Assembly (NCBI GenBank): GCA_013375355.1
Contig: JABXJV010000297.1
Span: 1 to 5,797 of the forward strand
Direction of reading: 5' to 3'
Source of the DNA: Candidatus Helarchaeota archaeon
GTDB lineage: Archaea; Asgardarchaeota; Lokiarchaeia; Helarchaeales; JABXJV01
Length of the DNA stretch: 5,797 nt
In this document: piece by piece, positions 1 to 5,396 of the stretch
Numbering within the stretch: the first letter of the stretch is position 1
Layout of the letters: each line of letters begins with the position of its first letter
Notes under the pieces: generated by a model
Seen by the model: only the letters and a program-made list of their open reading frames with translations
Told to the model about the DNA's origin: nothing
Databases searched by the model: none
Program-made: the position numbers and the translations under genes

Positions 1-162
1 ATTCAAGAAGCTATTGGAGAAAAACCCTTTCATCGAATTGAAGAAAGAGCAGAAGTTGGTTTTAACATTGCAATGGAGGAAGGTCCAAAAAATATTGCAG
101 GACTTCCTAAGAGATACAGAATGAAATCATTAGGACCGGATATTGAAACAGAAATAAAATGA
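1..162 (+). CDS. C-terminal 53 residues of an unrecognised protein (5' truncated by window edge)
   Basis: Reading frame 1 is open from the first base and ends at TGA (160-162), giving 53 residues that begin IQEAIGEKPFHRIEERAEVG and end GPDIETEIK. The piece is charged, with no membrane segment and no cysteine. It holds the stretch GPKNIAGLPKRYRMKSLGPD, rich in Gly, Pro and basic residues. Codon use resembles the neighbouring genes, and the frame stays open through sequence as AT-rich as the rest, so I take it as the real end of a gene. I do not recognise the family from this fragment. The gene converges on the DUF362 gene on the other strand, with only 25 bp of AT-rich sequence between the two stop codons, so it is not co-transcribed with anything else in the window. 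Confidence 0.7.
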   Translation: MQEAIGEKPFHRIEERAEVGFNIAMEEGPKNIAGLPKRYRMKSLGPDIETEIK

Positions 163-187
163 AAAATAATTAAAAGTTTGAATGCAT

Positions 188-1339
188 CTACTTTTTCATT
201 AAATTTTCCCTAACCTCTTTATATGTCATAAAGGGCGGACAACCTGGAATAAAAATTCCTTTATCTTGATATTTTTTAGCACAATCTCCAATTACAAATA
301 CTGTGCCTATTAATTTTTCAGGAATGTGAGGGTCAATTCCCATGATTATTGAGATATCACCGTATTTATCTAATTCTCCCTTTTTAACTAACGAATCAAT
401 TGCAACTCGTCCCCAAGCAAAACATCCTATTTTACAAGCCCCACCAACATAAACATGGACATTTGGATATACTCCTATTAATTCTTGGGATGCTTTAATA
501 AAAGGATGTTTTATATCTTGAATTTTCTCTCCAAGTATTTCTATATTTCCGATATCAAATTCTCCTAGTTTTTCTTGAGCTGCAAGACGAAGATATGCGA
601 CTTCCATGAGTTTATGATCCATTATTTCACAAGAGACAGAATCTAATGCTAGAAAGTCTTGACTGGCTAATACAAGATCTAATTTAACTGGATTTCCATA
701 AGTCGGACCTTGCCCCTCAAGAGAAACTAAAGCATCCATAACAGATAATTTTAATTTATTACGCAAAGCAACGAAACAATCTATTATTTTTTGATGAAGA
801 TCATCACGATGAAAGATTTGTTTATCTTTAGGAGAAAGGACCCCAATTTGATTTTTCAAAGATAAGGATACTTTTGTCTGAGAATGACATTTCATTTTAG
901 GGACTGAAATGATAGCATCACAATTAACAATTGATTTTGGTAGATTTATTTCTTTTAATAATTTTCCTTGCGAATTTTCAACTGATATATATTCTTCTTC
1001 ATCAAAATAAGCAATTTCCGTGTCCATATCTTTAATTATTTCCTTCATTCCTGTTCTTTCAAAACAATCTTTTGCTTTAAATGGAAAGAAAGGCGAATCA
1101 CCCACAGTAATTTTTTCATTTCCATTTTGTTTGAGAAGCTCAATTATAGCTTTTACAACTAATGGTGAGGTTGTAACTCCAGTTTCGTTTGGCAGTGGAA
1201 CTACTAAATTAGGTTTTATTAATATTTTATCGTCCTTTTTAATAATTTTATTAATTCCTCCCAATAAGTTGATAGCTTTTTTAGTAGAAATTATTGGATC
1301 TTCCCCTTTTACTATTGAAACTAGTGATTTGGATTTCAT
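188..1339 (-). CDS. DUF362 domain protein, with a cysteine-bearing C-terminal segment
   Basis: This 383-residue protein has the full set of DUF362 signatures in order: KPNLV (42-46), NETGVTTSP (51-59), GDSP (80-83), PKMKCH (147-152), SLSLKNQIG (158-166), HRDDLHQ (177-183), then D202, GQGP (209-212) and the ALDSVS region (231-236). DUF362 proteins are common in anaerobic bacteria and archaea; their reaction is not established, and many carry a C-terminal 4Fe-4S ferredoxin domain. This one lacks the CxxCxxCxxxC ferredoxin pattern. Instead its last 90 residues hold GACKIGC (C302, C306), GDC (C353) and GCPP (366-369, C367). These could bind a metal or Fe-S cluster, but that is inference. There is no signal peptide or membrane helix, so it is probably cytoplasmic. 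The ATG start is the first in frame near the divergent promoter region and lacks an obvious ribosome site, so the mRNA may be leaderless. It stops at TAG (complement of 188-190). It is transcribed away from the + strand gene block. Confidence 0.9.
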   Translation of the reverse strand: MKSKSLVSIVKGEDPIISTKKAINLLGGINKIIKKDDKILIKPNLVVPLPNETGVTTSPLVVKAIIELLKQNGNEKITVGDSPFFPFKAKDCFERTGMKEIIKDMDTEIAYFDEEEYISVENSQGKLLKEINLPKSIVNCDAIISVPKMKCHSQTKVSLSLKNQIGVLSPKDKQIFHRDDLHQKIIDCFVALRNKLKLSVMDALVSLEGQGPTYGNPVKLDLVLASQDFLALDSVSCEIMDHKLMEVAYLRLAAQEKLGEFDIGNIEILGEKIQDIKHPFIKASQELIGVYPNVHVYVGGACKIGCFAWGRVAIDSLVKKGELDKYGDISIIMGIDPHIPEKLIGTVFVIGDCAKKYQDKGIFIPGCPPFMTYKEVRENLMKK

Positions 1340-1428
1340 AAATAATCAATTTATTTTTGAATTTGATAAATAATAATATTGTTTAAAGAAATTTACAAGT
1401 TCTTTTAAAAAAATCTGGTTGTAAATCT
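1340..1428. promoter_or_regulatory. Divergent promoter region between the DUF362 and MoaD-like genes
   Basis: These 89 bp separate two divergently transcribed genes and should hold both promoters. On +, the element TTTTAAAA (1403-1410) has its T-to-A junction 22 bp before the ATG at 1429. That resembles an archaeal TATA box with a leaderless or nearly leaderless start, which would suit the absence of a ribosome site there. On -, a TATA-like run lies at about 1365-1375, some 26-36 bp before the DUF362 ATG. The whole region is extremely AT-rich, so such matches arise easily by chance and neither promoter is certain. Confidence 0.4.
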
Positions 1429-1764
1429 ATGGGAAAAGAAGAAAAATCGGATCCTAACAAAATTCAAATTAAAGTTCATCTTATGGGTTTATTAGGGGAA
1501 CGTATTGGAAAAAAACAATTAATTCTGGAGTTAGAAAGAGGTATGAATATTAGATCATTCCTAAATTTTTTATATGAGGAATATTCAAACATTTTCCCAG
1601 AAAGTTTTCTTGATGTAAATAAAAAAACTTTCAAAATGATACATTTTATGAGAAATTATAAAGATCTTGATTTAAATACTGATTTAGATTTAGAGTTAAA
1701 TGAGGGAGATGAGTTTTATTTAGTTCCACCTTTGGGTGGAGGCGTTTTTAGAGTTAATAAATAG
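1429..1764 (+). CDS. MoaD/ThiS-like beta-grasp sulfur-carrier protein with a tail after its glycines
   Basis: The 111-residue product looks like a MoaD/ThiS-family beta-grasp protein. An N-terminal strand (KIQIKVHLMG, 11-20) is followed by the loop GLLGERIGKK (20-29), a second strand, a helix with the hydrophobic pattern of the fold (about 41-54), and the closing stretch LNEGDEFYLVPPLGGG (90-105). GDE then PP-x-GG is the classic MoaD/SAMP-type ending. In standard carriers the second glycine is the last residue and is adenylated, then thiocarboxylated by an E1-like enzyme. Here three glycines (103-105) are followed by six more residues (VFRVNK), so a peptidase would have to expose the glycine. 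Related tailed carriers (CysO, QbsE) are trimmed by JAMM/JAB proteases. The ATG has no clear ribosome site. The next gene begins 17 bp after the stop, so the two probably form an operon. Possible roles are molybdo- or tungstopterin synthesis, another sulfur transfer, or SAMP-like tagging; the sequence does not decide. Confidence 0.85.
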   Translation: MGKEEKSDPNKIQIKVHLMGLLGERIGKKQLILELERGMNIRSFLNFLYEEYSNIFPESFLDVNKKTFKMIHFMRNYKDLDLNTDLDLELNEGDEFYLVPPLGGGVFRVNK

Positions 1765-1765
1765 T

Positions 1766-1774
1766 AAAAGGAGA
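1766..1774 (+). promoter_or_regulatory. Strong Shine-Dalgarno site for the DUF6125-like gene
   Basis: AAAAGGAGA lies between the stop of the MoaD-like gene and the ATG at 1782, with about 8 bases from the GGAG core to the start codon. It is the best ribosome site in the window. It fixes the start of the downstream gene and fits internal translation initiation on a shared transcript with the MoaD-like gene. Confidence 0.75.
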
Positions 1775-1781
1775 TTTAAAA

Positions 1782-2345
1782 ATGGTTGAAAAATCTACAG
1801 ATTCGAAGAAGCCTAATAAAACTATTTTGAAAAAAAGAATTAAAGAAAAATATGATATATCCCTTAACACCCAGAAATTTATTTTACAAATGTGTTGGGC
1901 ACAACATGATGCTCAATGGTTTTTGAAATCAAAAAATGAATTTGGAATTAAAGAAGCTAATGAAATGAATAAAAAAGTAGTTTATTCGATGGGAAAAATT
2001 GAAGCTAGACACATTTTAAACGCATTAAATATCCAAAGTGGGACTATAAAAACAATTTCTGAACTTTTTAAGATTTGTAATACGTTTATGGAAGTCATAA
2101 TTCCAAAAATTATGAAATTTAAATTCATTGCTCATTCTCAAAATGAAGGTGTAGGCATAGTTAAAAAATGCTTTATTTGGGAACAAGTGAAACAATCTAA
2201 AAAAGAATCAGAATATGAATGTTCATGTAATTTTAGACATCGAGGATGGTTAAACGCCATGGGTGTTGATGGAAAAATAATACCTGTAAAGCGAATCTCG
2301 GATGGAGATGAATTTTGTGAATTCAAATTTCTAATGAATGACTAA
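1782..2345 (+). CDS. DUF6125 / L-2-amino-thiazoline-4-carboxylate hydrolase-like protein
   Basis: This 187-residue soluble protein has a basic N-terminus (1-22) and then the pattern W39-x3-D43-x2-WF (46-47), followed by a helix with G55 and A59 and the segment GKIEARHI (71-78). That arrangement recalls DUF6125 and the related L-2-amino-thiazoline-4-carboxylic acid hydrolase-like families. The C-terminal third has CSC (147-149), FRHRGW (151-156) and GDEFCEFKF (175-183). A Gly-Asp-x-x-Cys-x-Phe ending is typical of that group and of V4R-like small-molecule-binding domains. Cysteines C98, C130, C147, C149 and C179 could matter for ligand or metal binding, but no catalytic set is proven. Most family members are uncharacterised, and the hydrolase name is inherited by similarity, so I would not assign the reaction. 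The start is well supported by AAAAGGAGA. Tight coupling to the MoaD-like gene suggests a common job, possibly around a sulfur-containing compound; this is inference. The family call comes from remembered motif patterns, not a search. Confidence 0.65.
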   Translation: MVEKSTDSKKPNKTILKKRIKEKYDISLNTQKFILQMCWAQHDAQWFLKSKNEFGIKEANEMNKKVVYSMGKIEARHILNALNIQSGTIKTISELFKICNTFMEVIIPKIMKFKFIAHSQNEGVGIVKKCFIWEQVKQSKKESEYECSCNFRHRGWLNAMGVDGKIIPVKRISDGDEFCEFKFLMND

Positions 2346-2413
2346 TTTTAATCAATATCACATTTTAATCCATATTTAGTTTTAATCAATAATATATTTT
2401 AAAATTCGATTAG
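2346..2413 (+). repeat. 17-bp tandem repeat, three good copies and one degenerate copy
   Basis: Units start at 2346, 2363 and 2380, an exact 17-bp period, and share the core TTTTAATCAATA (one copy has TTTTAATCCATA). A fourth, weak unit begins TTTTAAAATTCGAT at 2397, still in phase. The array starts at the first base after the DUF6125-like stop and ends 22 bp before the hydratase ATG, so it fills most of the 90-bp gap. It could be a set of regulator-binding sites upstream of the acyl-CoA gene, a T-rich termination zone for the upstream pair, or a neutral microsatellite-like array. The TTTTAAAA in the fourth unit may also act as a TATA element. Confidence 0.7.
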
Positions 2414-2435
2414 TAAATAGTCTTAACAAATAGGG

Positions 2436-3185
2436 ATGAAGAAAATGGATATTCCTAATTTTAAATTAATACAAATAGAACAAAAAGGAAAAATAAGTAT
2501 TTTAAAATTAAATCGTCCTGAAAAGAAAAATGCATTGAGTAAACCACTACGATTGGAAATAATGGAGGCATTGGATATCATTAAAGATGATAAAAAGATA
2601 AAAACCTTAATTCTTTATGGCGGTGAAGATTTTTTCTGTGCTGGTTTTGATAAAGATGAAGTTCAGGCAATGTTGCAAGATACAGAAAAGAGTCAAGAAT
2701 TTATTGAACATAACCTTGTTTTTCATAGAAAATTTTTTGAATTTCCTAAGTTAATGATAGCGGCGATTAATGGTTATGCCCTAGGTGGTGGATTTGACAT
2801 TTCTGTACTTTGTCATCTTCGAGTAGCTTCAACCAATGCAGTATTTGGTCATCCTGAAATTGGTTTTGGTGCTTGTCCACTTTTTTTTCCATATATGGCT
2901 CTTGTCGGTAGAGGAAAAGCACTCGAACTCGTTCTAAATACGGCTACAAGAGAAACTTTCATAAATGCGGAAGAAGCCTATCGTTTAAACATCATAAACA
3001 AATTAGTAGAACCCGGAAAAGCTCTCAAAGAAGCTATTAAACTTGCAAAACAAATCAATCGATCCCCTGATTTCGCTGTATCAATCCTACTTAAAGTAAG
3101 TACCTTAATATTAGATCAAGTCAAGGCCTTTGAGGCTGAAATTGGAACTATTGAACAAAATATGAGAGCAATGATAAATCCATGA
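2436..3185 (+). CDS. Enoyl-CoA hydratase/isomerase (crotonase) family protein
   Basis: The 249-residue product has the crotonase fold landmarks. LNRPEKKNALS (25-35) is the N-terminal signature. FCAGFD (67-72) forms the first oxyanion-hole part (A69 backbone NH). NGYALGGGFD (112-121) forms the second (G118). HPEIGFG (139-145) carries E141. Against rat mitochondrial enoyl-CoA hydratase, E141 corresponds to catalytic Glu164, while the Glu144 position is D121. Asp here occurs in other crotonase-family members, so hydratase activity is possible, but isomerase, hydrolase or another acyl-CoA reaction cannot be excluded. Length is slightly below the usual 255-260 residues, with the C-terminal helical trimerisation region present. 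It should be a cytoplasmic oligomer acting on a CoA thioester. Start ATG 2436 has no clear ribosome site; an in-frame ATG at 2445 is an alternative (MDIPNF). A 17-bp tandem repeat lies immediately upstream. No other fatty-acid oxidation gene is visible here. Confidence 0.92.
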   Translation: MKKMDIPNFKLIQIEQKGKISILKLNRPEKKNALSKPLRLEIMEALDIIKDDKKIKTLILYGGEDFFCAGFDKDEVQAMLQDTEKSQEFIEHNLVFHRKFFEFPKLMIAAINGYALGGGFDISVLCHLRVASTNAVFGHPEIGFGACPLFFPYMALVGRGKALELVLNTATRETFINAEEAYRLNIINKLVEPGKALKEAIKLAKQINRSPDFAVSILLKVSTLILDQVKAFEAEIGTIEQNMRAMINP

Positions 3186-3190
3186 ACCCC

Positions 3191-3203
3191 TTTTTTTAAA
3201 AAG
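3191..3203 (+). promoter_or_regulatory. T7-A5 element: terminator of the hydratase gene and/or TATA box of the DUF166 gene
   Basis: CCCC followed by seven T and five A lies 5 bp after the hydratase stop. The T run fits archaeal intrinsic termination, which uses oligo-T tracts. The T-to-A junction (3197/3198) is also 23 bp before the DUF166 ATG, a position suited to a TATA box for a leaderless or short-leader transcript. The sequence cannot say which role applies; both may. Confidence 0.4.
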
Positions 3204-3220
3204 TCTAAAGGTTAGTTAAA

Positions 3221-3916
3221 ATGAAAATAGGCATCGTTACCGATGGAAAATACGGTGAGCGGGCCTTTGAAAATATTAAACGGATTTTCCCTTGTGATTG
3301 GATCTTAATAGAGGAGGTACCTTCAAGTCAAATTTTAGATGATTATAAATTGGACATTCCAGATTGTGATCTTTACATTTCTTATGTAAGGCATCCTGAT
3401 CAAGTATTTGCTCTTGCTGAATTGGGAAAACCTACGTTATTAGGAATTAGTTTTGGTTCTGGATTTTTTAAACAAGTTCAAGAAATAAATCCTAAAGTTC
3501 TTGCATTTCCTACAATGTGTTCTCTAGAACCAAATACGGGAATATTTGAAATTGACACATTTGCTCATTTTTTCGGTCGTCCTAAATTTGTCTGTGAATT
3601 AGATGAAAAAGAAAAAAAAATAGAAAAAATTGAAGCAATTCGGAGTTCTCCTTGTGGTTCTTCAAAAGTTGGACCTAATTTTATTAAATTAAAAGAATTA
3701 AATCCTACTAACTTACAAGATTTTGCTATCCATGTTTGCTATGAATGTAGAGCTCCAAGGTTTGGTAGGACTTGTGATAAAGAATTATCAGGGCTAATTC
3801 ATATACGTGCATTATTAGAGAGTTTAAAAGACAAATATGATTTTAAGGATGAAACTATATTAAAATTTATTGAAGAAATAGAAAAAGAGTATAATTCAAG
3901 GCTGGAAAAAAGATAA
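3221..3916 (+). CDS. DUF166 family protein, cysteine-rich (archaeal)
   Basis: The 231-residue protein opens with MKIGIVTDGKYGERAFENIK (1-20), followed by the family stretches SYVRHPDQ (54-61), C100-SLEP, FFGRPKFV (117-124), RSSPCGSS (141-148) and CYECRAPR (173-180). This matches my recollection of DUF166, found mainly in methanogens and other archaea. Some members have carried the name 'putative thymidylate synthase', an assignment I would not rely on. Eight cysteines are present (25, 49, 100, 125, 145, 173, 176, 185). C100, C145 and the CxxC at 173-176 sit in the conserved motifs and could bind metal or an Fe-S cluster; this is inference. No signal peptide or membrane helix is seen. The C-terminal 35 residues are charged and helical, possibly coiled. 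The ATG start has AGGTTAG about 8 bases upstream. A run of nine A (3612-3620) within the gene keeps the frame intact. No neighbour explains its role. Confidence 0.8.
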   Translation: MKIGIVTDGKYGERAFENIKRIFPCDWILIEEVPSSQILDDYKLDIPDCDLYISYVRHPDQVFALAELGKPTLLGISFGSGFFKQVQEINPKVLAFPTMCSLEPNTGIFEIDTFAHFFGRPKFVCELDEKEKKIEKIEAIRSSPCGSSKVGPNFIKLKELNPTNLQDFAIHVCYECRAPRFGRTCDKELSGLIHIRALLESLKDKYDFKDETILKFIEEIEKEYNSRLEKR

Positions 3917-3964
3917 TTTACTAAATCAAAAAATTAATATTCCTTGAAATTCGAAATACTATCT

Positions 3965-3968
3965 GGAG
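3965..3968 (+). promoter_or_regulatory. GGAG ribosome site that points to ATG 3978, out of frame with the membrane protein
   Basis: GGAG stands 9 bases before an ATG at 3978-3980, ideal spacing for translation there. That ATG, however, opens a different frame from the membrane protein, whose first usable start in frame is TTG 3994, 25 bases from this site. In the membrane-protein frame a TAA stop lies at 3976-3978. The site therefore casts doubt on the start, or on the integrity of the reading frame, of the downstream gene. Confidence 0.5.
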
Positions 3969-3993
3969 ATTTTTATAATGGATTCTTGGTTAT

Positions 3994-4272
3994 TTGCCAC
4001 AAAGTCGAGAGGATGGTTATGTACCCTTTGGAAAAGAATATTCAAAGGAAGCAAGCTTATTTTTACTACTGTTAATTGGAGATTGGATGACATTTGGTGT
4101 AATGGAAGATTTTGGATGTTATGTTATTTGGGGTCTTGATAAATTTTATGATTATGCTCATCGTATTCATGCTCCTTGGTTCTTAGGAGTTCCCACTCTT
4201 TATTGGATGATTATTCCCGGTATTATTCTTCAGACTTTAGCATTAATATATTCTAGACAATTCAGAAAGTAA
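3994..4272 (+). CDS. Small two-helix membrane protein, start uncertain or 5' frameshifted
   Basis: From TTG 3994 the frame gives 92 residues with two hydrophobic stretches, about 20-37 (running on toward 47) and 62-85, ending in a basic IYSRQFRK tail that would sit on the cytoplasmic side. Between them lie acidic and histidine residues: GVMEDF (35-40), H57, H59 and W62, then GVPTLYW (65-71). The order EDF, His-Trp, Pro-Tyr-Trp resembles a family of uncharacterised membrane proteins I recall with EDF...WH...P..Y, but this is memory and weak. The start is doubtful. TTG lacks a well-placed ribosome site, whereas GGAG is well placed for an out-of-frame ATG at 3978. One base too many in the ATTT run at 3992-3995 would explain this: removing one T gives a protein starting MDSWLLPQSREDG. 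The gene could thus be longer at its N-terminus, a real TTG-start gene, or slightly broken. It lies between DUF166 and a larger membrane protein on the same strand. Confidence 0.65.
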   Translation: MPQSREDGYVPFGKEYSKEASLFLLLLIGDWMTFGVMEDFGCYVIWGLDKFYDYAHRIHAPWFLGVPTLYWMIIPGIILQTLALIYSRQFRK

Positions 4273-4335
4273 GAAATAAAACACAATTTACACATAACTA
4301 AATGCTTTTAAATTATGATTTTTAAAAAAGAGACT

Positions 4336-4340
4336 GAGGG
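4336..4340 (+). promoter_or_regulatory. GAGGG ribosome site supporting a TTG start at 4347
   Basis: GAGGG is followed by six bases (ATGTAA) and then TTG 4347, the first codon of the membrane protein. The ATG in between is out of frame and followed directly by TAA. A similar GAGGG to TTG arrangement precedes the last gene of the window (5599-5614), so TTG starts seem normal in this genome. TTTTTAAAAAA (4319-4329) lies just upstream and may be a promoter element. Confidence 0.6.
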
Positions 4341-4346
4341 ATGTAA

Positions 4347-5396
4347 TTGGATTATCATGAATTACAAGAATTATTAGATAAGAGAACATATTTTATTGGA
4401 GATAGGGTTGCTGTTTCACAAATTTTATTCCTTTTATTTTCTGGCTCGATTGTTTTTTTGCTAGAGCTATTAGATTTATCAAATTTCGTTATTAATACTT
4501 TATGGTGGATATTTCTATTAGTTTTACCAATAATAACAATAATTTTGATAATAATAAAAAAAGTTTCTTTGTATTTTAATCATCATTGGTTATTATCTTC
4601 TCAATTATTTCTAATAATTTGGTCTTCTTTTACTATATATCTAGGAATTTTTGTAGATGAGTTCTATGGTTATGGGAATGCACTTTTTGTAAGTTTATTC
4701 ATTGCTTTTATTTACTTTATTGGATATGCTCTATCAAAAATGTTTAGGAAAATTCGCAATTCGTTTTCTGAAGGGACCCTTGCGGGTTGGATATTATTTA
4801 TTTCAATTACATTAATAGCTGTAACTGTCGGCTTTGGGATTTATATTTATAATATTGGTACAAAAACTATCCAAGATGAGCAATTAATTCAAATTATTTT
4901 AATAATTCTTCATATTGACTATATTCCTAAGGAAATAATTAGTCTTGCACCTGTATCAGTTGAATACTCTGCTATAGTTAATAGTTTAACTTGTAGAATT
5001 GGAATTTATGTAATGCTAACAGGCATTGGTATTGTAGTTTCAATGCTGTTACATTATTTTATGTTCTATTGTTTACATGATCCCAAAGGGCTCGATGTGG
5101 AAGAGAATCCGCCAAATCAACTTTATATTAGAATTATGATTGTGAGTATAATATTAACTTTCATATCGTGGATTCTTCTATTAGTTCTCTTTCCACCAAT
5201 TCCGGCTGGTGGAAAAAAAAGGGGTCGTAGGTCTGGTTCAAAGAAAAAAGGAAAATCCAGAGTTTATTCTTCAAGATACCGAACATATCGTTATTATGGA
5301 ACAGATCCACCTGAAGGGTATTCTGAAGTATTGACAGAAGCAGAATGGAAAGAATATGAGTTGGGTAAAGATAGAAGAAGAAATCAATCTTTATGA
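4347..5396 (+). CDS. Multi-pass membrane protein with basic, tyrosine-rich C-terminal tail (unrecognised)
   Basis: I do not recognise this 349-residue protein. It begins with a short charged segment (1-20), then has hydrophobic helices at about 22-42, 48-70, 82-102, 111-130, 146-168, 218-242 and 262-284, seven clear segments. A further hydrophobic stretch (about 180-193) may be a short or re-entrant helix. The tail from 288 is soluble: GGKKRGRRSGSKKKGK (288-303) is strongly basic, then YSSRYRTYRYYG (307-318) is rich in Tyr and Arg, and the end is acidic and polar (PPEGYSEVLTEAEWKEYE, 321-338). No signature of a transporter, protease or rhodopsin is visible; the helices lack charged catalytic residues. 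Basic residues at 131-137 and in the tail should face the cytoplasm. With seven helices and an inside N-terminus the tail would be outside, so either the 180-193 stretch spans the membrane or the N-terminus is outside. The start is TTG with GAGGG 6 bases upstream. Seven T follow the TGA stop at once and may terminate transcription. Confidence 0.8.
   Translation: MDYHELQELLDKRTYFIGDRVAVSQILFLLFSGSIVFLLELLDLSNFVINTLWWIFLLVLPIITIILIIIKKVSLYFNHHWLLSSQLFLIIWSSFTIYLGIFVDEFYGYGNALFVSLFIAFIYFIGYALSKMFRKIRNSFSEGTLAGWILFISITLIAVTVGFGIYIYNIGTKTIQDEQLIQIILIILHIDYIPKEIISLAPVSVEYSAIVNSLTCRIGIYVMLTGIGIVVSMLLHYFMFYCLHDPKGLDVEENPPNQLYIRIMIVSIILTFISWILLLVLFPPIPAGGKKRGRRSGSKKKGKSRVYSSRYRTYRYYGTDPPEGYSEVLTEAEWKEYELGKDRRRNQSL

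Noticed and set aside
1020..1373. 117-codon open frame on + overlapping the DUF362 gene
   Set aside because: It lies antisense to the N-terminal half of a clearly recognised DUF362 protein and its product shows no family motif; it is a shadow frame.
2138..2326. 62-codon open frame on - within the DUF6125-like gene
   Set aside because: Antisense to a gene with a strong ribosome site and conserved motifs; no motif of its own.
2346..2413. Possible CRISPR array
   Set aside because: The unit is 17 bp with no room for unique spacers and no cas genes nearby; it is a simple tandem repeat.
3612..3620. A9 run in the DUF166 gene as a frameshift candidate
   Set aside because: Conserved DUF166 motifs are in the same frame on both sides, so there is no sign of a shift.
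3978..4139. 53-codon frame from ATG 3978 with a good ribosome site
   Set aside because: The product is rich in Trp and Cys with no sensible pattern and overlaps the membrane protein in another frame; only its first few codons may belong to a real gene through a frameshift.
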